From contig NZ_QNUJ01000006.1 in assembly GCF_003574625.1 (NCBI RefSeq), positions 310,001 to 374,000 of the forward strand: a DNA stretch of 64,000 nucleotides. Reading direction: 5' to 3'. The stretch is from Shinella zoogloeoides. GTDB taxonomy: Bacteria > Pseudomonadota > Alphaproteobacteria > Rhizobiales > Rhizobiaceae. Of the stretch, positions 1-8,129 are shown piece by piece (the stretch's first letter is position 1; the number at the start of each line of letters is the position of its first letter). The notes under the pieces are model-generated. The model saw nothing but the letters and a program-made list of their open reading frames with translations. It ran no database searches and was not told the origin of the DNA. Position numbers and translations under genes: made by a program.

Positions 1-921
1 GGCGAAAAGGTCGTGCTGAAGCTGACGGACGATGCTGGCGAGCCCAAGCAGGGCGTTTCGGCCGCCAACCAGATCGTCGGCGAAGGCATTCATTTCGTCG
101 TCGGCCCGGTCACCTCCGGCGTTGCCATCCCGGCTTCCGACGTACTGGCCGAGAACGGCATCCTGATGGTCACCCCGACCGCGACCGCGCCGGACCTCAC
201 CGCGCGTGGCCTCACCAACGTGCTGCGCACCTGCGGCCGTGACGACCAGCAGGCCGAAGTCGCCGCCGCCTATGTGCTGGCCAAGATGAAGGACAAGAAG
301 GTCGCCATCGTCCACGACAAGGGCGCCTACGGCAAGGGCCTGGCAGACGCCTTCAAGGCGGCGCTCAACAAGGGCGGCGTCAACGAGGTGCTCTACGATT
401 CCATCACGCCCGGCGACAAGGACTTCAGCGCGCTGGTCACGCGCCTCAAGTCCGAGGGCGTCGAAGTCATCTACTTCGGCGGCTACCATCCGGAAGGCGG
501 CCTGCTCGCCCGCCAGCTGAAGGACATGTCGGTCAGCGCCACGATCATCGGCGGCGAAGGCCTCTCCAACAGCGAATACTGGGCGATCGGCAACGACGCT
601 TCGGCCGGCACGCTCTTCACCAACGCGTCCGACGCGCTGAAGAGCCCCGACTCGCAGGCGGCCGTCGCTGTTCTCAAGGAAAAGGGCGTCCCGCCGGAAG
701 CCTTCACGCTCAATGCCTATGCCGCCGTCGAGGTTCTGAAGGCCGGCATCGAGAAGGCCGGCAGCGCGGAAGACCCGGTTGCCGTCGCCACCGCCCTGAA
801 GTCCGGCGAAGCCATCCCGACCGCCATCGGCAAGCTGACCTACGGCGAGACCGGCGACCTCACCTCGCAGAGCTTCTCGCTCTTCAAGTGGGAAGACGGC
901 AAGATCGTCGACGCCGAATAA
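1..921 (+). CDS. Branched-chain amino-acid ABC transporter substrate-binding protein (5' truncated)
   Basis: The reading frame is open from the first base, so the signal peptide and N-terminus lie outside the window. The visible ~306 residues are a type I periplasmic binding fold of the Leu/Ile/Val-binding (LivK-like) family, including [12 protein letters not shown], the hinge-region segment [14 protein letters not shown] and [10 protein letters not shown]. It should bind a branched-chain or related amino acid in the periplasm and hand it to LivHMGF-type membrane partners; those genes are not downstream here. A strong rho-independent terminator follows at once, so this is the last gene of its transcript. 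The family is clear; the exact ligand is not. Confidence 0.9.
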   Translation, partial: GEKVVLKLTDDAGEPKQGVSAANQIVGEGIHFVVGPVTSGVAIPASDVLAENGILMVTPTATAPDLTARGLTNVLRTCGRDDQQAEVAAAYVLAKMKDKKVAIVHDKGAYGKGLADAFKAALNKGGVNEVLYDSITPGDKDFSALVTRLKSEGVEVIYFGGYHPEGGLLARQLKDMSVSATIIGGEGLSNSEYWAIGNDASAGTLFTNASDALKSPDSQAAVAVLKEKGVPPEAFTLNAYAAVEVLKAGIEKAGSAEDPVAVATALKSGEAIPTAIGKLTYGETGDLTSQSFSLFKWEDGKIVDAE

Positions 922-944
922 GGCTGTCGTCATTCGAATGCGGA

Positions 945-969
945 CGCCGGGGCTTTGCCCCGGCGTTTT
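945..969 (+). terminator. Rho-independent terminator after the binding-protein gene
   Basis: A GC-rich hairpin with arms cgccgggg/ccccggcg and loop ctttg is followed by gttttcgttt. It sits 23 nt after the stop codon. Confidence 0.85.
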
Positions 970-986
970 CGTTTGTGGGGAGGGCT

Positions 987-1145
987 GCCCCTCATCCCGC
1001 TGCCGCGACCTTCTCCCCGCAAGCGGGGAAGGGGAATTCCGGGCCGGTTTCCTGCAAATCGGACCGATGGGGAAAGAAGGCAACGGTCCTACATGTCCCT
1101 TCTCCCCGCTTGCGGGGAGAAGGTGCCGGCAGGCGGATGAGGGGC
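987..1145. repeat. Mosaic palindromic intergenic element, copy 1 (RIME-like)
   Basis: A ~160-bp non-coding element bounded by cccctcatcc and its inverse ggatgagggg. It contains two inner palindromes, ttctccccgcaagcgggg and ctccccgcttgcggggag. Two related copies occur at 56,598-56,752 and 61,966-62,103. The layout fits the Rhizobium intergenic mosaic elements (RIME); the name is inferred from structure. It lies between convergent genes. Confidence 0.7.
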
Positions 1146-1151
1146 CGTCCC

Positions 1152-2798
1152 TTACCGCCCCGCCCGGAACTTCTCCTTCAGCCGCGCGATGTCCGCCGCG
1201 CTCCAGTCCGTCACGTCCGTCACCGCGATCCACGGGTCGATATAGTGCTCGCCCGCATAGACATGCCCGAGCCCCATGGGTGTCGTCGTCGCCATCGCCA
1301 TGTCGAGCGTCAGTTGCAGGAAGGTGACGACGGGGTACCACTGGAAGTCCGGCGAGACGTCCGGTCCGCGCGGCACGGCCATCCAGGCGGGTTGCCGGTA
1401 GAAGGAATAGGGATCGTAGAAGACGATCGGATCGCTGGCATATTGCAGATAGACGATGCGCATCGGCCCCCAGTGGTCGCCCGCCTCGGGCAGGGCGTTG
1501 CGCTGGCTGGTGAAGCGCACATAGGAGCCGTCGCGGAAGCGCGGCAGCCAGGCGGGCGTGCCCGGATTGCGCTCGGCCGTCATCTTGCGCCAGATGCGGC
1601 TGGGGAAGGGCGGCCCGGCCCAGAGCGCGCCCTGGTAGGGATCGCCGATCACCTCGAAGAGTTCCGCCGACTGCTCGGAGGAGAGGGCGCCGAGGCTGAG
1701 GCCGTAGAGGTAGAGCTTCGGCCGGTGCGCCTTCGGCAGGGCGGTCCAGTGCCCGTAGACGGCGCGGAAGAGGGCGCGCGCCGCCTCCGCCCCGTAATCG
1801 GGCTCGGCCAGCAGCGAGAGCCAGCTTGCGAGATAGGAATACTGGATGGCGACGCTCGCGATATCGCCGTGATGCAGGTATTCGACCGTGTCGATGCCCT
1901 CGGGATCGACCCAGCCGGTGCCCGTCGGCATGACGATGAGAAGGGTCGAACGCTCGAAGCCGCCGACGCGGATCAGCTCGTCGAGCGCGATCTTCGCCCG
2001 CGCCTCCGCCGTTTCGGCGGCGTTCAGCCCGGCATAGACCCGCAGCGGCTCCATGGCCGGCTTGCCGGTGAAGGCGGCGATGTCGGCGGATGACGGCCCG
2101 CTCGCCACGAAAGCGCGGCCCATGCGGCCGAGCTCGTCCCAGCGCACCAGCGAGGCGGCGCTGCCCGACTTCATGGCATCGGTCGGCTCCGCCGTGTCCG
2201 GCTCGATCACCTGGTCGAGATGCCGGAAGGAAGAATCGGCCGTGTGCAGCACGAAGCGTAGGAGAAGCCCGTCCGCCAGCGTCCAGAACAGCGTCGCGGC
2301 GAGCGCCGTGCCGATGACATAGGAAAGGCGGCGCGGGGCCGCGCGGCGCGATGTCCGGGCGAAGAGCCGGACCAGGAACGCGAAGAGCCGCCCGAGGCCG
2401 AACACCACGAGGAAGACGAGGAGCGCGATGAGGCCGACATAGAAGGGATGGGCGGTCTCGATCGGCGGCAGGTTCATCAGCGTGCGGATGGAGTTCTGCC
2501 ACTCCGCCGTGCGCCAGAGGAAGACGAGCACGACGATGCCGGAAAGACTGCCCGCCATAATCATGATCCACCGCCGCAGGCGGTCCTTCGGCTCCGGCAG
2601 TTCCAGCCAGAACCACAGCGCGGAAAAGAGCGCGCCGAGCCCATAGCCGCAGGCCATGGCGATGCCCGAAAGCATGCCCTGGGTGAGGTAGGTGCGCGGC
2701 AGGAGACTCGGCGTCAGCGAGGCGGCGAAGAAAAGCGTGCCCAGCACGAGGCCGGTGGCGGAGAGGGAAAGGACGACCCGCCAGAACCAATCCCGCAC
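1152..2798 (-). CDS. Membrane alpha/beta-hydrolase family protein (Abhydrolase_9 type)
   Basis: A 548-residue integral membrane protein. The N-terminal ~180 residues hold about four to five hydrophobic segments, including FFAASLTPSLLPR, a hallmark of the Abhydrolase_9 N-terminal domain. The C-terminal half is a predicted alpha/beta-hydrolase with the nucleophile-elbow-like motif GLSLG and a preceding LYLYG strand. Substrate is unknown for the family. It is a single gene, convergent with the binding-protein gene, and separated from it by a palindromic repeat. Family assignment is good; catalytic activity is inferred from the elbow only. Confidence 0.8.
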   Translation of the reverse strand: MRDWFWRVVLSLSATGLVLGTLFFAASLTPSLLPRTYLTQGMLSGIAMACGYGLGALFSALWFWLELPEPKDRLRRWIMIMAGSLSGIVVLVFLWRTAEWQNSIRTLMNLPPIETAHPFYVGLIALLVFLVVFGLGRLFAFLVRLFARTSRRAAPRRLSYVIGTALAATLFWTLADGLLLRFVLHTADSSFRHLDQVIEPDTAEPTDAMKSGSAASLVRWDELGRMGRAFVASGPSSADIAAFTGKPAMEPLRVYAGLNAAETAEARAKIALDELIRVGGFERSTLLIVMPTGTGWVDPEGIDTVEYLHHGDIASVAIQYSYLASWLSLLAEPDYGAEAARALFRAVYGHWTALPKAHRPKLYLYGLSLGALSSEQSAELFEVIGDPYQGALWAGPPFPSRIWRKMTAERNPGTPAWLPRFRDGSYVRFTSQRNALPEAGDHWGPMRIVYLQYASDPIVFYDPYSFYRQPAWMAVPRGPDVSPDFQWYPVVTFLQLTLDMAMATTTPMGLGHVYAGEHYIDPWIAVTDVTDWSAADIARLKEKFRAGR

Positions 2799-2958
2799 GA
2801 CAATCTCCCTTCCGCTTCAACGCCTTCGGGGTGTAAACCTCGCATGGCGGCCGAAGCGGCGCAAGCTGCCGCTGGCCGCCGGTGAAATAACCTCCCCCCT
2901 TGTCGGATCGCGGAACTGACACACGTCCTTGTCATGTCCCAACAAGGAGGAAGCGGAC

Positions 2959-3312
2959 ATGGCCTATGTTGACGGGTTTCTGCTGGCGGTGCCGAAGGCC
3001 AATCTGGAGGCCTACAAGGCGATGGCGCGCACGGCGGGCGCGGTGTGGAAGGAATACGGCGCGATAGACTATGTGGAATGTATCGGGGACGACGTTCCCT
3101 ATGGCGAGCTCACCTCGTTTCCCCGCGCCGTGCTGGCGAGCGACGACGAGGTCGTGATCTTTTCCTGGATCACCTATGAATCGCGCGCGCGCCGCGACGA
3201 GGTCCTCGCCAAGGTCATGGCCGATGCCCGCCTGCAAGGCGACGACTGGAAGGACGTCTTCGACGGCAAGCGGATGATCTATGGCGGTTTCGAGGCCTTC
3301 GTCGAGTTGTGA
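2959..3312 (+). CDS. DUF1428 family protein
   Basis: A 117-residue small soluble protein beginning MAYVDGFLLAVP, the characteristic DUF1428 opening, with GDDVPYGELTSFP and a C-terminal DGKRMIYGGFE. These are dimeric alpha/beta-barrel-like (ferredoxin-fold) proteins of unknown function. The start is the ATG preceded by aaggagg at 2944-2950; an in-frame upstream ATG at 2929 lacks this spacing. It begins a short same-strand run with the small membrane peptide and YjbQ. Confidence 0.85.
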   Translation: MAYVDGFLLAVPKANLEAYKAMARTAGAVWKEYGAIDYVECIGDDVPYGELTSFPRAVLASDDEVVIFSWITYESRARRDEVLAKVMADARLQGDDWKDVFDGKRMIYGGFEAFVEL

Positions 3313-3362
3313 GCGGCGGGCGGTTGCGCTATCACGCGGGCTACCGGAAGAAAGGACTTGCC

Positions 3363-3488
3363 ATGAAGGACCTCTATTACGCGATCGTCGGCACCACGAC
3401 CGACACCAATGCCGGCCTCGTGCGCTTCATGGGCGTCATCCTCGCCTTCATCGTGATCGCCGGCACGGTGTTCTGGGCGATCGGCTGA
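3363..3488 (+). CDS. Small single-pass membrane peptide (41 aa)
   Basis: Starts with an ATG after gaagaaagga and encodes 41 residues: a short polar N-terminus (MKDLYYAIVGTTTD) and one hydrophobic helix (FMGVILAFIVIAGTVFWAIG) running to the C-terminus. It lies 50 nt after the DUF1428 gene and 13 nt before YjbQ, on the same strand, so it is probably co-transcribed. I do not recognise the family. The good ribosome site and clean membrane helix make it more than chance. Confidence 0.6.
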   Translation: MKDLYYAIVGTTTDTNAGLVRFMGVILAFIVIAGTVFWAIG

Positions 3489-3501
3489 GGCGGGCGGCGC
3501 C

Positions 3502-3924
3502 GTGGCGCAGACCGTCATCTCGGTTTCGACCCGCGGGCAGGGGCTCTACGAGTTCACCCGCGAGGTCGAGGCCTTCGTGCGCAAGGCAGGCGTGGAAACG
3601 GGCCTGCTGACCGTCTTCGTCCGCCATACGTCCTGCTCGCTGCTCATCCAGGAAAATGCCGACCCGGATGTACGGCGCGACCTCGATCAATTCTTCCGCC
3701 GCCTCGTGCCGCCTTCCGACGATCCCGCCATGGGCTGGATCGTGCATACGCTGGAAGGGCCGGACGACATGCCGGCCCACATCAAGGCGGCGCTGACGCA
3801 GGTTTCGATCGGCATTCCGGTCATGGCCGGCCGGCCGGCGCTCGGCACCTGGCAGGGCCTCTATCTCTTCGAGCATCGCGACCGGCCGCACCGGCGGGAG
3901 ATCGTGCTGCATCTCGGCTCTTGA
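3502..3924 (+). CDS. yjbQ: YjbQ/UPF0047 family protein
   Basis: A 140-residue protein with a GTG start (MAQTVISVSTRGQGLYEFT). Family motifs include FVRHTSCSLLIQENADPDV, GWIVHTLEGPDDMPAHIKAAL and the C-terminal GTWQGLYLFEHRDRPHRR. YjbQ proteins form trimers with a His/Cys/Glu metal-binding pocket and have been reported to have secondary thiamine-phosphate synthase activity; the physiological role is not settled. The gene follows a small membrane peptide by 13 nt. Length is normal for the family. Confidence 0.92.
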   Translation: MAQTVISVSTRGQGLYEFTREVEAFVRKAGVETGLLTVFVRHTSCSLLIQENADPDVRRDLDQFFRRLVPPSDDPAMGWIVHTLEGPDDMPAHIKAALTQVSIGIPVMAGRPALGTWQGLYLFEHRDRPHRREIVLHLGS

Positions 3925-3979
3925 CGGAACCCGTTCGCGCGATGGAACGTTTCCCTGCCGCTGGAAAGAGGAGACATCC

Positions 3980-4336
3980 ATGGCTGACAGGGAAAGCATC
4001 AGGGATACGGTCGTCGAGGCGTTGAATGCCCGCGATTTCGCCGCGATCGCCGGCAGGGTCGACGAGGACGTCGCCATTTCCGGCATCGGCGAAGGCAGCG
4101 ACAATGGCCGCGAGGCGTTGCGGGAGCGGCTTGCCCGGCATTTCGAAGCCTTCGACGAAAGTTATGGCGATGCGCTGGCGATGAGCGACGCCTCCGGCAA
4201 CACGATCGCCATCCGCCTGACGGCCCGCGGCAAGGCCGCCGGCGGGGCTGCCTATTCGAAGGAAAAGATCCTGCTTCTGGAATTGGAGGAGGGGCTCATC
4301 ACGCGCTTTGCGCTCTTTTCCACCGCGGAAAGTTGA
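3980..4336 (+). CDS. NTF2-like (SnoaL-type) protein
   Basis: A 118-residue soluble protein opening with MADRESIRDTVVEALNARDFAAIAGRVDEDV, the helix-helix start of the NTF2/SnoaL cone fold, and ending in paired beta strands (AYSKEKILLLELEEGLITRFALF). These folds serve as small hydrolases, isomerases or ligand carriers, and no catalytic residue set is diagnostic here. The start ATG has gaaagaggag upstream. It stands alone between yjbQ and a secreted protein gene. Confidence 0.65.
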   Translation: MADRESIRDTVVEALNARDFAAIAGRVDEDVAISGIGEGSDNGREALRERLARHFEAFDESYGDALAMSDASGNTIAIRLTARGKAAGGAAYSKEKILLLELEEGLITRFALFSTAES

Positions 4337-4441
4337 ACGCAGGCTGAACGACGAATTCGGTCTGCGTTCAGATCAGCCGCCATATGGTTTCCCCAATCGC
4401 CGGACAGAACAATCCGGTCGGAACGAACAGGAGATCCTTCC

Positions 4442-4855
4442 ATGACGACCATTCTCAAAAAGACGCTTCTTGCCGCGGTCCTTGGGCTCGGCGCGCTGAC
4501 CGCCTCCGTTCCGGCCGCCTCCGCTGCGGGCCTGAGCGTCACGGTCGAGCCGGCCGGCTACCGCAACGGCTTCCTGCAGGTCCAGGACTATGACGGCGGC
4601 TGGGATCGCGAGGACTATCGCCGTGATCGCGGCGATCGCTGGGATCGCGACCGCCGCCCTGACCGCCGCCATGGCGACTGGGGTCGCCGCGGCCGTTGCT
4701 CGCCGGAGCTGGCGATTGCCAAGGCTCGCGATTTCGGCCTGCGCCGTGCCCGCATCGTCGACATGTCGCCGCGCCGCGTCGTGGTCGAAGGCTTCCGCCG
4801 CGGCGACTATCGCCGCATCATCTTCGCGAACGAGCGTGGCTGCCCGGCCATGTAA
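4442..4855 (+). CDS. Secreted Arg/Asp-rich protein of unknown function
   Basis: A 137-residue protein with a clear Sec signal peptide (KKTLLAAVLGLGALTASVPAASA, cut near residue 28). The middle (about residues 52-82) is a low-complexity stretch of Arg, Asp, Gly and Trp such as DRGDRWDRDRRPDRR. The C-terminus is a folded-looking segment (CSPELAIAKARDFGLRRARIVDMSP) with two cysteines, which could form a disulfide. Similar small exported proteins are common in Rhizobiales without known function. ggagatcc precedes the ATG and a strong terminator follows at 4937. Confidence 0.6.
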   Translation: MTTILKKTLLAAVLGLGALTASVPAASAAGLSVTVEPAGYRNGFLQVQDYDGGWDREDYRRDRGDRWDRDRRPDRRHGDWGRRGRCSPELAIAKARDFGLRRARIVDMSPRRVVVEGFRRGDYRRIIFANERGCPAM

Positions 4856-4936
4856 CGCCAAGGGGCAGGCGGGCGACCGCCCGCAGGCTCGCGACGGAAA
4901 CCGTCCATCTCGTCACCCCCGGCCGATGGACGGCTA

Positions 4937-4964
4937 CCCTCCCGGTTCCGCCGGGAGGGTTTTT
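4937..4964 (+). terminator. Rho-independent terminator
   Basis: Hairpin ccctcccgg-ttccg-ccgggaggg followed by ttttt, 81 nt after the secreted Arg/Asp-rich protein gene. Confidence 0.85.
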
Positions 4965-5008
4965 GCGTTGGCGTGCCGTGCCGGGGCCAAGGCTTGCCGC
5001 TGCAAATG

Positions 5009-5033
5009 AAAAAGGGCCGGTTTCCCGGCCCTT
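5009..5033 (-). terminator. Terminator of the SIMPL gene
   Basis: Hairpin with arms agggccgg/ccggccct and a run of A on its plus-strand left side, i.e. a U-run when read on the minus strand. It lies just past the stop of the SIMPL gene and may also act weakly in the other direction. Confidence 0.75.
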
Positions 5034-5057
5034 TCGCTTGTCTGCGTGCCGCCCGGC

Positions 5058-5807
5058 TTACTTGCCGAGCGCGAAGGTCACGTTGACCACGACGGAATAG
5101 CTGTTCTCGCCGGTCGCCATCGGCACGGAGCCGGCATAGTCCTTGGCGACGGCGCGCATCATCGGCATGGGCTCGGCGCGGTAGCTCGTTTCCGAGATTT
5201 CCAGCACGCGGCCAAGATCGACGCCGGCGGCGGCCGTCAATTCCTTCGCCTTGGCGATGGCGTTTTCGACGGCCTTCTTGCGCGCGGCGCTGACGGCGGT
5301 GTCGGGCTTGTCGTTGGTGAAGCGGATGCCGCCGCCCTGGTTGGCGCCGAGCGTCACCGCCTTGTCGAGGATCTCGCCGAGCTTGGAAAGGTCGCGCACG
5401 CGCAGGGTCAGCGTGTTGGTGACCTGGAAGCCGGTCAGGACCGGCGGCGGGTTCTCGCCCGTGGAGCTCTGCGTGTACTGGTATTGCGGGTTGATCGCAA
5501 AGCCGGAGGTCTGCAGGTCGCGCTCCTCGATGCCGGCTTCCTTCAGCGCGGCGAGGATTTCGGCCATGGCCTTGTTGTTGGCGTCGAGCGCCTCGCGGGC
5601 GGTCTTGGCATCCTTGACGACGCCGAGGTCGATCAGCGCCATGTCGGGAGCCATTTCGGACGAACCCTCGCCAGTGACGACGATGGTCGATTCGCGCGGT
5701 TTCGCGGCTTCCTCGGCCCGTGCGGCGGCCGGAACGGCAGCGGCCAGAGCGAGCGAGAGGGCGACGAGGCTGGCGCCGGTGCGGCGGCCCAAGCTTCCGT
5801 GGAACAT
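5058..5807 (-). CDS. Exported SIMPL (DUF541) domain protein
   Basis: A 249-residue protein with a signal peptide (LVALSLALAAAVPAAARAEE) followed by the SIMPL/DUF541 domain, recognisable from STIVVTGEGSSEMAPDMALIDLGVV, the middle strand GFQVTNTLTLRVRDL and the ending SYSVVVNVTFALG. SIMPL proteins of Gram-negative bacteria are periplasmic or outer-membrane proteins that oligomerise; E. coli YggE is linked to oxidative-stress tolerance. It is monocistronic with its own terminator. Family assignment is firm, function is loose. Confidence 0.88.
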   Translation of the reverse strand: MFHGSLGRRTGASLVALSLALAAAVPAAARAEEAAKPRESTIVVTGEGSSEMAPDMALIDLGVVKDAKTAREALDANNKAMAEILAALKEAGIEERDLQTSGFAINPQYQYTQSSTGENPPPVLTGFQVTNTLTLRVRDLSKLGEILDKAVTLGANQGGGIRFTNDKPDTAVSAARKKAVENAIAKAKELTAAAGVDLGRVLEISETSYRAEPMPMMRAVAKDYAGSVPMATGENSYSVVVNVTFALGK

Positions 5808-5963
5808 GTTGGAATGTCTCCTGATGGTTGTGTCCCTTGCCGCGTTCTTCGCCCGTGATTGTGTGGAGAATACGGCAGCGCTTGTGAGAATGGCCGATTT
5901 CGTCTAGACGCTTTCCCACCGTCGGCTGCCATTGACCGACGGCCCCGGCCATCCGGCCGGAAC

Positions 5964-6039
5964 GGGCCTGTAGCTCAATGGTTAGAGCCGGCGGCTCATA
6001 ACCGCTTGGTTGGGGGTTCGAGTCCCTCCGGGCCCACCA
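5964..6039 (+). tRNA. tRNA with CAU anticodon, probably tRNA-Ile2
   Basis: A 76-nt cloverleaf with encoded CCA. The acceptor gggcctg pairs with cgggccc, the D arm is gctc...gagc, the anticodon stem is ggcgg/ccgct, the T arm has loop ttcgagt, and the end is acca. The anticodon CAT is at 5997-5999. The segment ggcggctcataaccgcttggt closely resembles bacterial tRNA-Ile2, whose C34 becomes lysidine, more than elongator tRNA-Met, so Ile2 is preferred. The 3' end is the left boundary of the island. Confidence 0.9.
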
Positions 6040-6042
6040 TTT
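6025..6042. repeat. attL: left direct repeat of the island
   Basis: cctccgggcccaccattt, covering the 3' T-arm and acceptor of the tRNA plus three following bases. Identical to 23837-23854. The tRNA stays intact on this side. Confidence 0.88.
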
Positions 6043-6083
6043 CTACTTTTTTTCCTATATTTTTCAATATGTTGCTGGCGGTT

Positions 6084-6112
6084 TTGGCTAACTCTGAAAT
6101 CGGGTTAGCCAA
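6084..6112. repeat. Perfect inverted repeat near attL (arm-type site candidate)
   Basis: ttggctaac (6084-6092) and its exact reverse complement gttagccaa (6104-6112) flank 11 bp, 42 bp inside the left att core. The same gttagccaa word recurs near attR at 23742 and, one base different, at 23794. Reading these as integrase arm-binding sites is inference. Confidence 0.5.
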
Positions 6113-6132
6113 TTTCTGTTTTTCGTTCGTTC

Positions 6133-7179
6133 TCATGCTGCACCATGTTTCTTGGTCATTGCGATCTGAGCGAGCCGCTTTTTGTTGACGGCGGCGCAAT
6201 AGGTTTCGATCTCCTTTATGTTCGTGTGTCCGGTGATGGACATGATTTCCAGCGCGGTGCAGCCTGCTTCGGCAAGGGTGCGGCAAGCCGCCTTGCGGAC
6301 GCCGTGGGGCGAACGATGCGAGGGAAGACCAGCTTCCCGGCCTGCTTCGATAAGCCAGTTGGTGAAAGCCTTCTCGGAACGCGCCGCCCCATAAGCCGTG
6401 GTGATGAATGTCAGGTGCTTCTTCTCCGCGCCGTCCAGCACCTTGCGGAAATCGTCATGGATAGGAATGTTCAGTTCCACCATGTCGCCGCTCTTCTTGG
6501 TGGTGATGACGATGTAATCACCCTGAATGTGCTGCCGTCCCAGCTTTACGGCGTCGGAGCGCCGAAGACCGGTATAGAGCAGGATTTCAAAAGCAAGCCG
6601 CTGGGGCGTGCCGTCCTCCCAATGGGCGCGGAAGGCGGCAATGTCGTCATCCGTCCACGTCTCGTAACCCTTGGCCTTGTGCTTCACGCGCTCGGCGTTC
6701 AGCATCGGATTGTCGGTGATGTATTCCCACTTCACGGCAAGGGCCATGAGCTTTACAAGGCGCTTGCGGAGCTTCTGGGCCTGCGCCGTGGACTTGGCGG
6801 CGATCCCGCCAAGGATGGCGTCCACATGCTTCGCCTTGAGCGCGGCAACGGGCTTCGTGCCATGCTCCTTACGGAATTGTTCGATCTGGTTCCGGTAGGT
6901 CGATTGCGTGGACTTCTCCAACTGTGTGAAGGACGACGACTTGTAATAGGCGGCAATGAGCGCGTCGAAGGTGCCTGCCTTGGTCTTCGATGCTCCCGCC
7001 TCTATGACCGGCTTCGCGCCGCCCTCCATGGCCTTGTGATAGGCTATGAAGAACGCTTCGGAGAACAACGGCCCCGGCAAGGGCATCTGTGGCTTCCCCG
7101 GCCTGCGCAGATAGGTGCGCCATGTGCCGGTGCGGTCCTGATAGTGCCGAACATACTTCGGGAGCTTGTGCCGGATCAT
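6133..7179 (-). CDS. Tyrosine-type site-specific integrase of the island
   Basis: A 348-residue phage-type integrase. The N-terminal ~65 residues are an arm-binding-like segment and ~70-165 a core-binding SAM-like domain. The catalytic domain carries Arg206 in LLYTGLRRSD, a beta-hairpin Lys near 228-229, His292/Arg295 in HGVRK, His318 in GHTN and the Tyr nucleophile at 327 (IETYC). All key residues are present, so it is probably active. It should cut and rejoin DNA at the tRNA att site 90 bp away. The start overlaps the upstream small gene by 4 nt (ATGA). No separate excisionase is obvious, though one of the small upstream proteins could fill that role. Confidence 0.93.
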   Translation of the reverse strand: MIRHKLPKYVRHYQDRTGTWRTYLRRPGKPQMPLPGPLFSEAFFIAYHKAMEGGAKPVIEAGASKTKAGTFDALIAAYYKSSSFTQLEKSTQSTYRNQIEQFRKEHGTKPVAALKAKHVDAILGGIAAKSTAQAQKLRKRLVKLMALAVKWEYITDNPMLNAERVKHKAKGYETWTDDDIAAFRAHWEDGTPQRLAFEILLYTGLRRSDAVKLGRQHIQGDYIVITTKKSGDMVELNIPIHDDFRKVLDGAEKKHLTFITTAYGAARSEKAFTNWLIEAGREAGLPSHRSPHGVRKAACRTLAEAGCTALEIMSITGHTNIKEIETYCAAVNKKRLAQIAMTKKHGAA

Positions 7180-7445
7180 TTCAGCACCGCGTCAAAGGGG
7201 TTCGGTTCGGAGCCGGTGAAGGTGCCGGGTTCAACGGCGGTGATCGTGAAACCGCCGTCGCCGTTGACGGTGAAGCCCGTCACCTGTTTTCCCATGCCTT
7301 CCGCCAGCTTCGCCACCTGTTTCATCTTCGGAATGGTGAAGGCGGGCTTCTGGGGCGTCGGTTGCTGGAGCTTCTTAAAGAAGCTGAAGCCCCCTTTGCC
7401 GGGGGACTTCTGGAGCGGGAGCTTGTCAAGGGTGCTATCAGGCAT
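7176..7445 (-). CDS. Small protein of unknown function coupled to the integrase
   Basis: An 89-residue protein, Lys/Pro-rich at the N-terminus (KLPLQKSPGKGGFSFFKKL) with a short beta-looking C-terminal half (VTGFTVNGDGGFTITAVEPG). I do not recognise the family. It overlaps the integrase start by 4 nt and the upstream gene's stop by 1 nt (TAATG), so the three genes are translationally coupled. A role with the integrase is possible but is inferred from position only. Confidence 0.6.
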   Translation of the reverse strand: MPDSTLDKLPLQKSPGKGGFSFFKKLQQPTPQKPAFTIPKMKQVAKLAEGMGKQVTGFTVNGDGGFTITAVEPGTFTGSEPNPFDAVLK

Positions 7446-7762
7446 TAGGCATTCCCCGCGACGTTGCGAAGACGCCCGCCGATCTCCACCAGAAGGTTCT
7501 CGTCAAGATAGCGGGCATGTTCGGGGCAAAGGACACAATCCCGCGCCATCTGGCGTGGATCGATTTCGAGAAAGTCCAATGCTGGCCTGCCCCGGTAGAT
7601 GAGCATATTGCTCCAACTGTGCTTGTGCGGCTCGGCGGTGGTGGCCGTACAGCCCGCCCATGCGCAACCGCTGGGGAGGCTGGCAAACTCTTCAACGGAC
7701 ATGGTGCGCTGTTCAACGCGCATGACCTTGGCGGCGCGGCGACGTTCGTGACGATTGCTCAT
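7445..7762 (-). CDS. Cys-containing small protein of unknown function
   Basis: A 105-residue protein starting MSNRHERRRAAK, a basic opening. It has a CAWAGC pair, then HKHSW, then CVLCPEH near the C-terminus; four cysteines plus histidines could bind zinc. I do not recognise the family. It is the first gene of the coupled run that ends with the integrase. Nucleic-acid binding is plausible from the basic start and possible zinc site, but not shown. Confidence 0.6.
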   Translation of the reverse strand: MSNRHERRRAAKVMRVEQRTMSVEEFASLPSGCAWAGCTATTAEPHKHSWSNMLIYRGRPALDFLEIDPRQMARDCVLCPEHARYLDENLLVEIGGRLRNVAGNA

Positions 7763-7794
7763 TTTCGATACTCCTTACTTGTTCGATGGCTGGG

Positions 7795-8001
7795 TCAGGT
7801 GGGAAACAAAGGCGTGTCGCCGGAGATACCGGACGGATTAGCAAGCTTTTCAAAGTTCGCGCCGTTCTCCTCGCCGTCGCGGATAGCGGACAGGAGGGCA
7901 ACCAGTTCCTTATTCATGGAACGGAAGTTGCGGATCGAGCGATTTTCCAACCAGGCTTTGAGGTCTTCCGGCAATCTGATCTTGAATTCTTTGGTCTGCA
8001 T
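7795..8001 (-). CDS. Arc-like ribbon-helix-helix DNA-binding protein
   Basis: Sixty-eight residues beginning MQTKEFKIRLPEDLKAWLENRS, the RHH strand followed by helix 1, then RNFRSMNKELVALLSAIRD as helix 2. This is the Arc/MetJ fold that binds operator DNA as dimers through the beta ribbon. An in-frame upstream ATG (8019) would add MMESGP; the 8001 start matches family length. It is divergent from a second Arc-like gene at 8130, and the ~130 bp between them hold four GGACCC/GGGTCC sites. Probably a local repressor, possibly of the integrase operon downstream. Confidence 0.75.
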   Translation of the reverse strand: MQTKEFKIRLPEDLKAWLENRSIRNFRSMNKELVALLSAIRDGEENGANFEKLANPSGISGDTPLFPT

Positions 8002-8084
8002 GGGTCCGCTCTCCATCAAATATAGGACCCAATATAAACCCTAGCGGACCCAGCGCGAGAGTATGCCGGGTACTTTTTGGGTCC
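8002..8084. promoter_or_regulatory. Four GGACCC/GGGTCC half-sites between two RHH genes
   Basis: gggtcc at 8002 and 8079, ggaccc at 8025 and 8046. The first three lie 23 and 21 bp apart, about two helical turns, placing them on one DNA face. Their position between divergent Arc-like genes suggests an autoregulatory operator. The binding protein is inferred. Confidence 0.5.
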
Positions 8085-8129
8085 GTCCGTTCGTGATAGT
8101 TAATGACGACGCAAATCAGGAAACGAACG

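Noticed and set aside
5964-6039. Calling the tRNA elongator tRNA-Met
   Set aside because: The CAU anticodon alone is ambiguous, but the anticodon arm and variable region match tRNA-Ile2 better.
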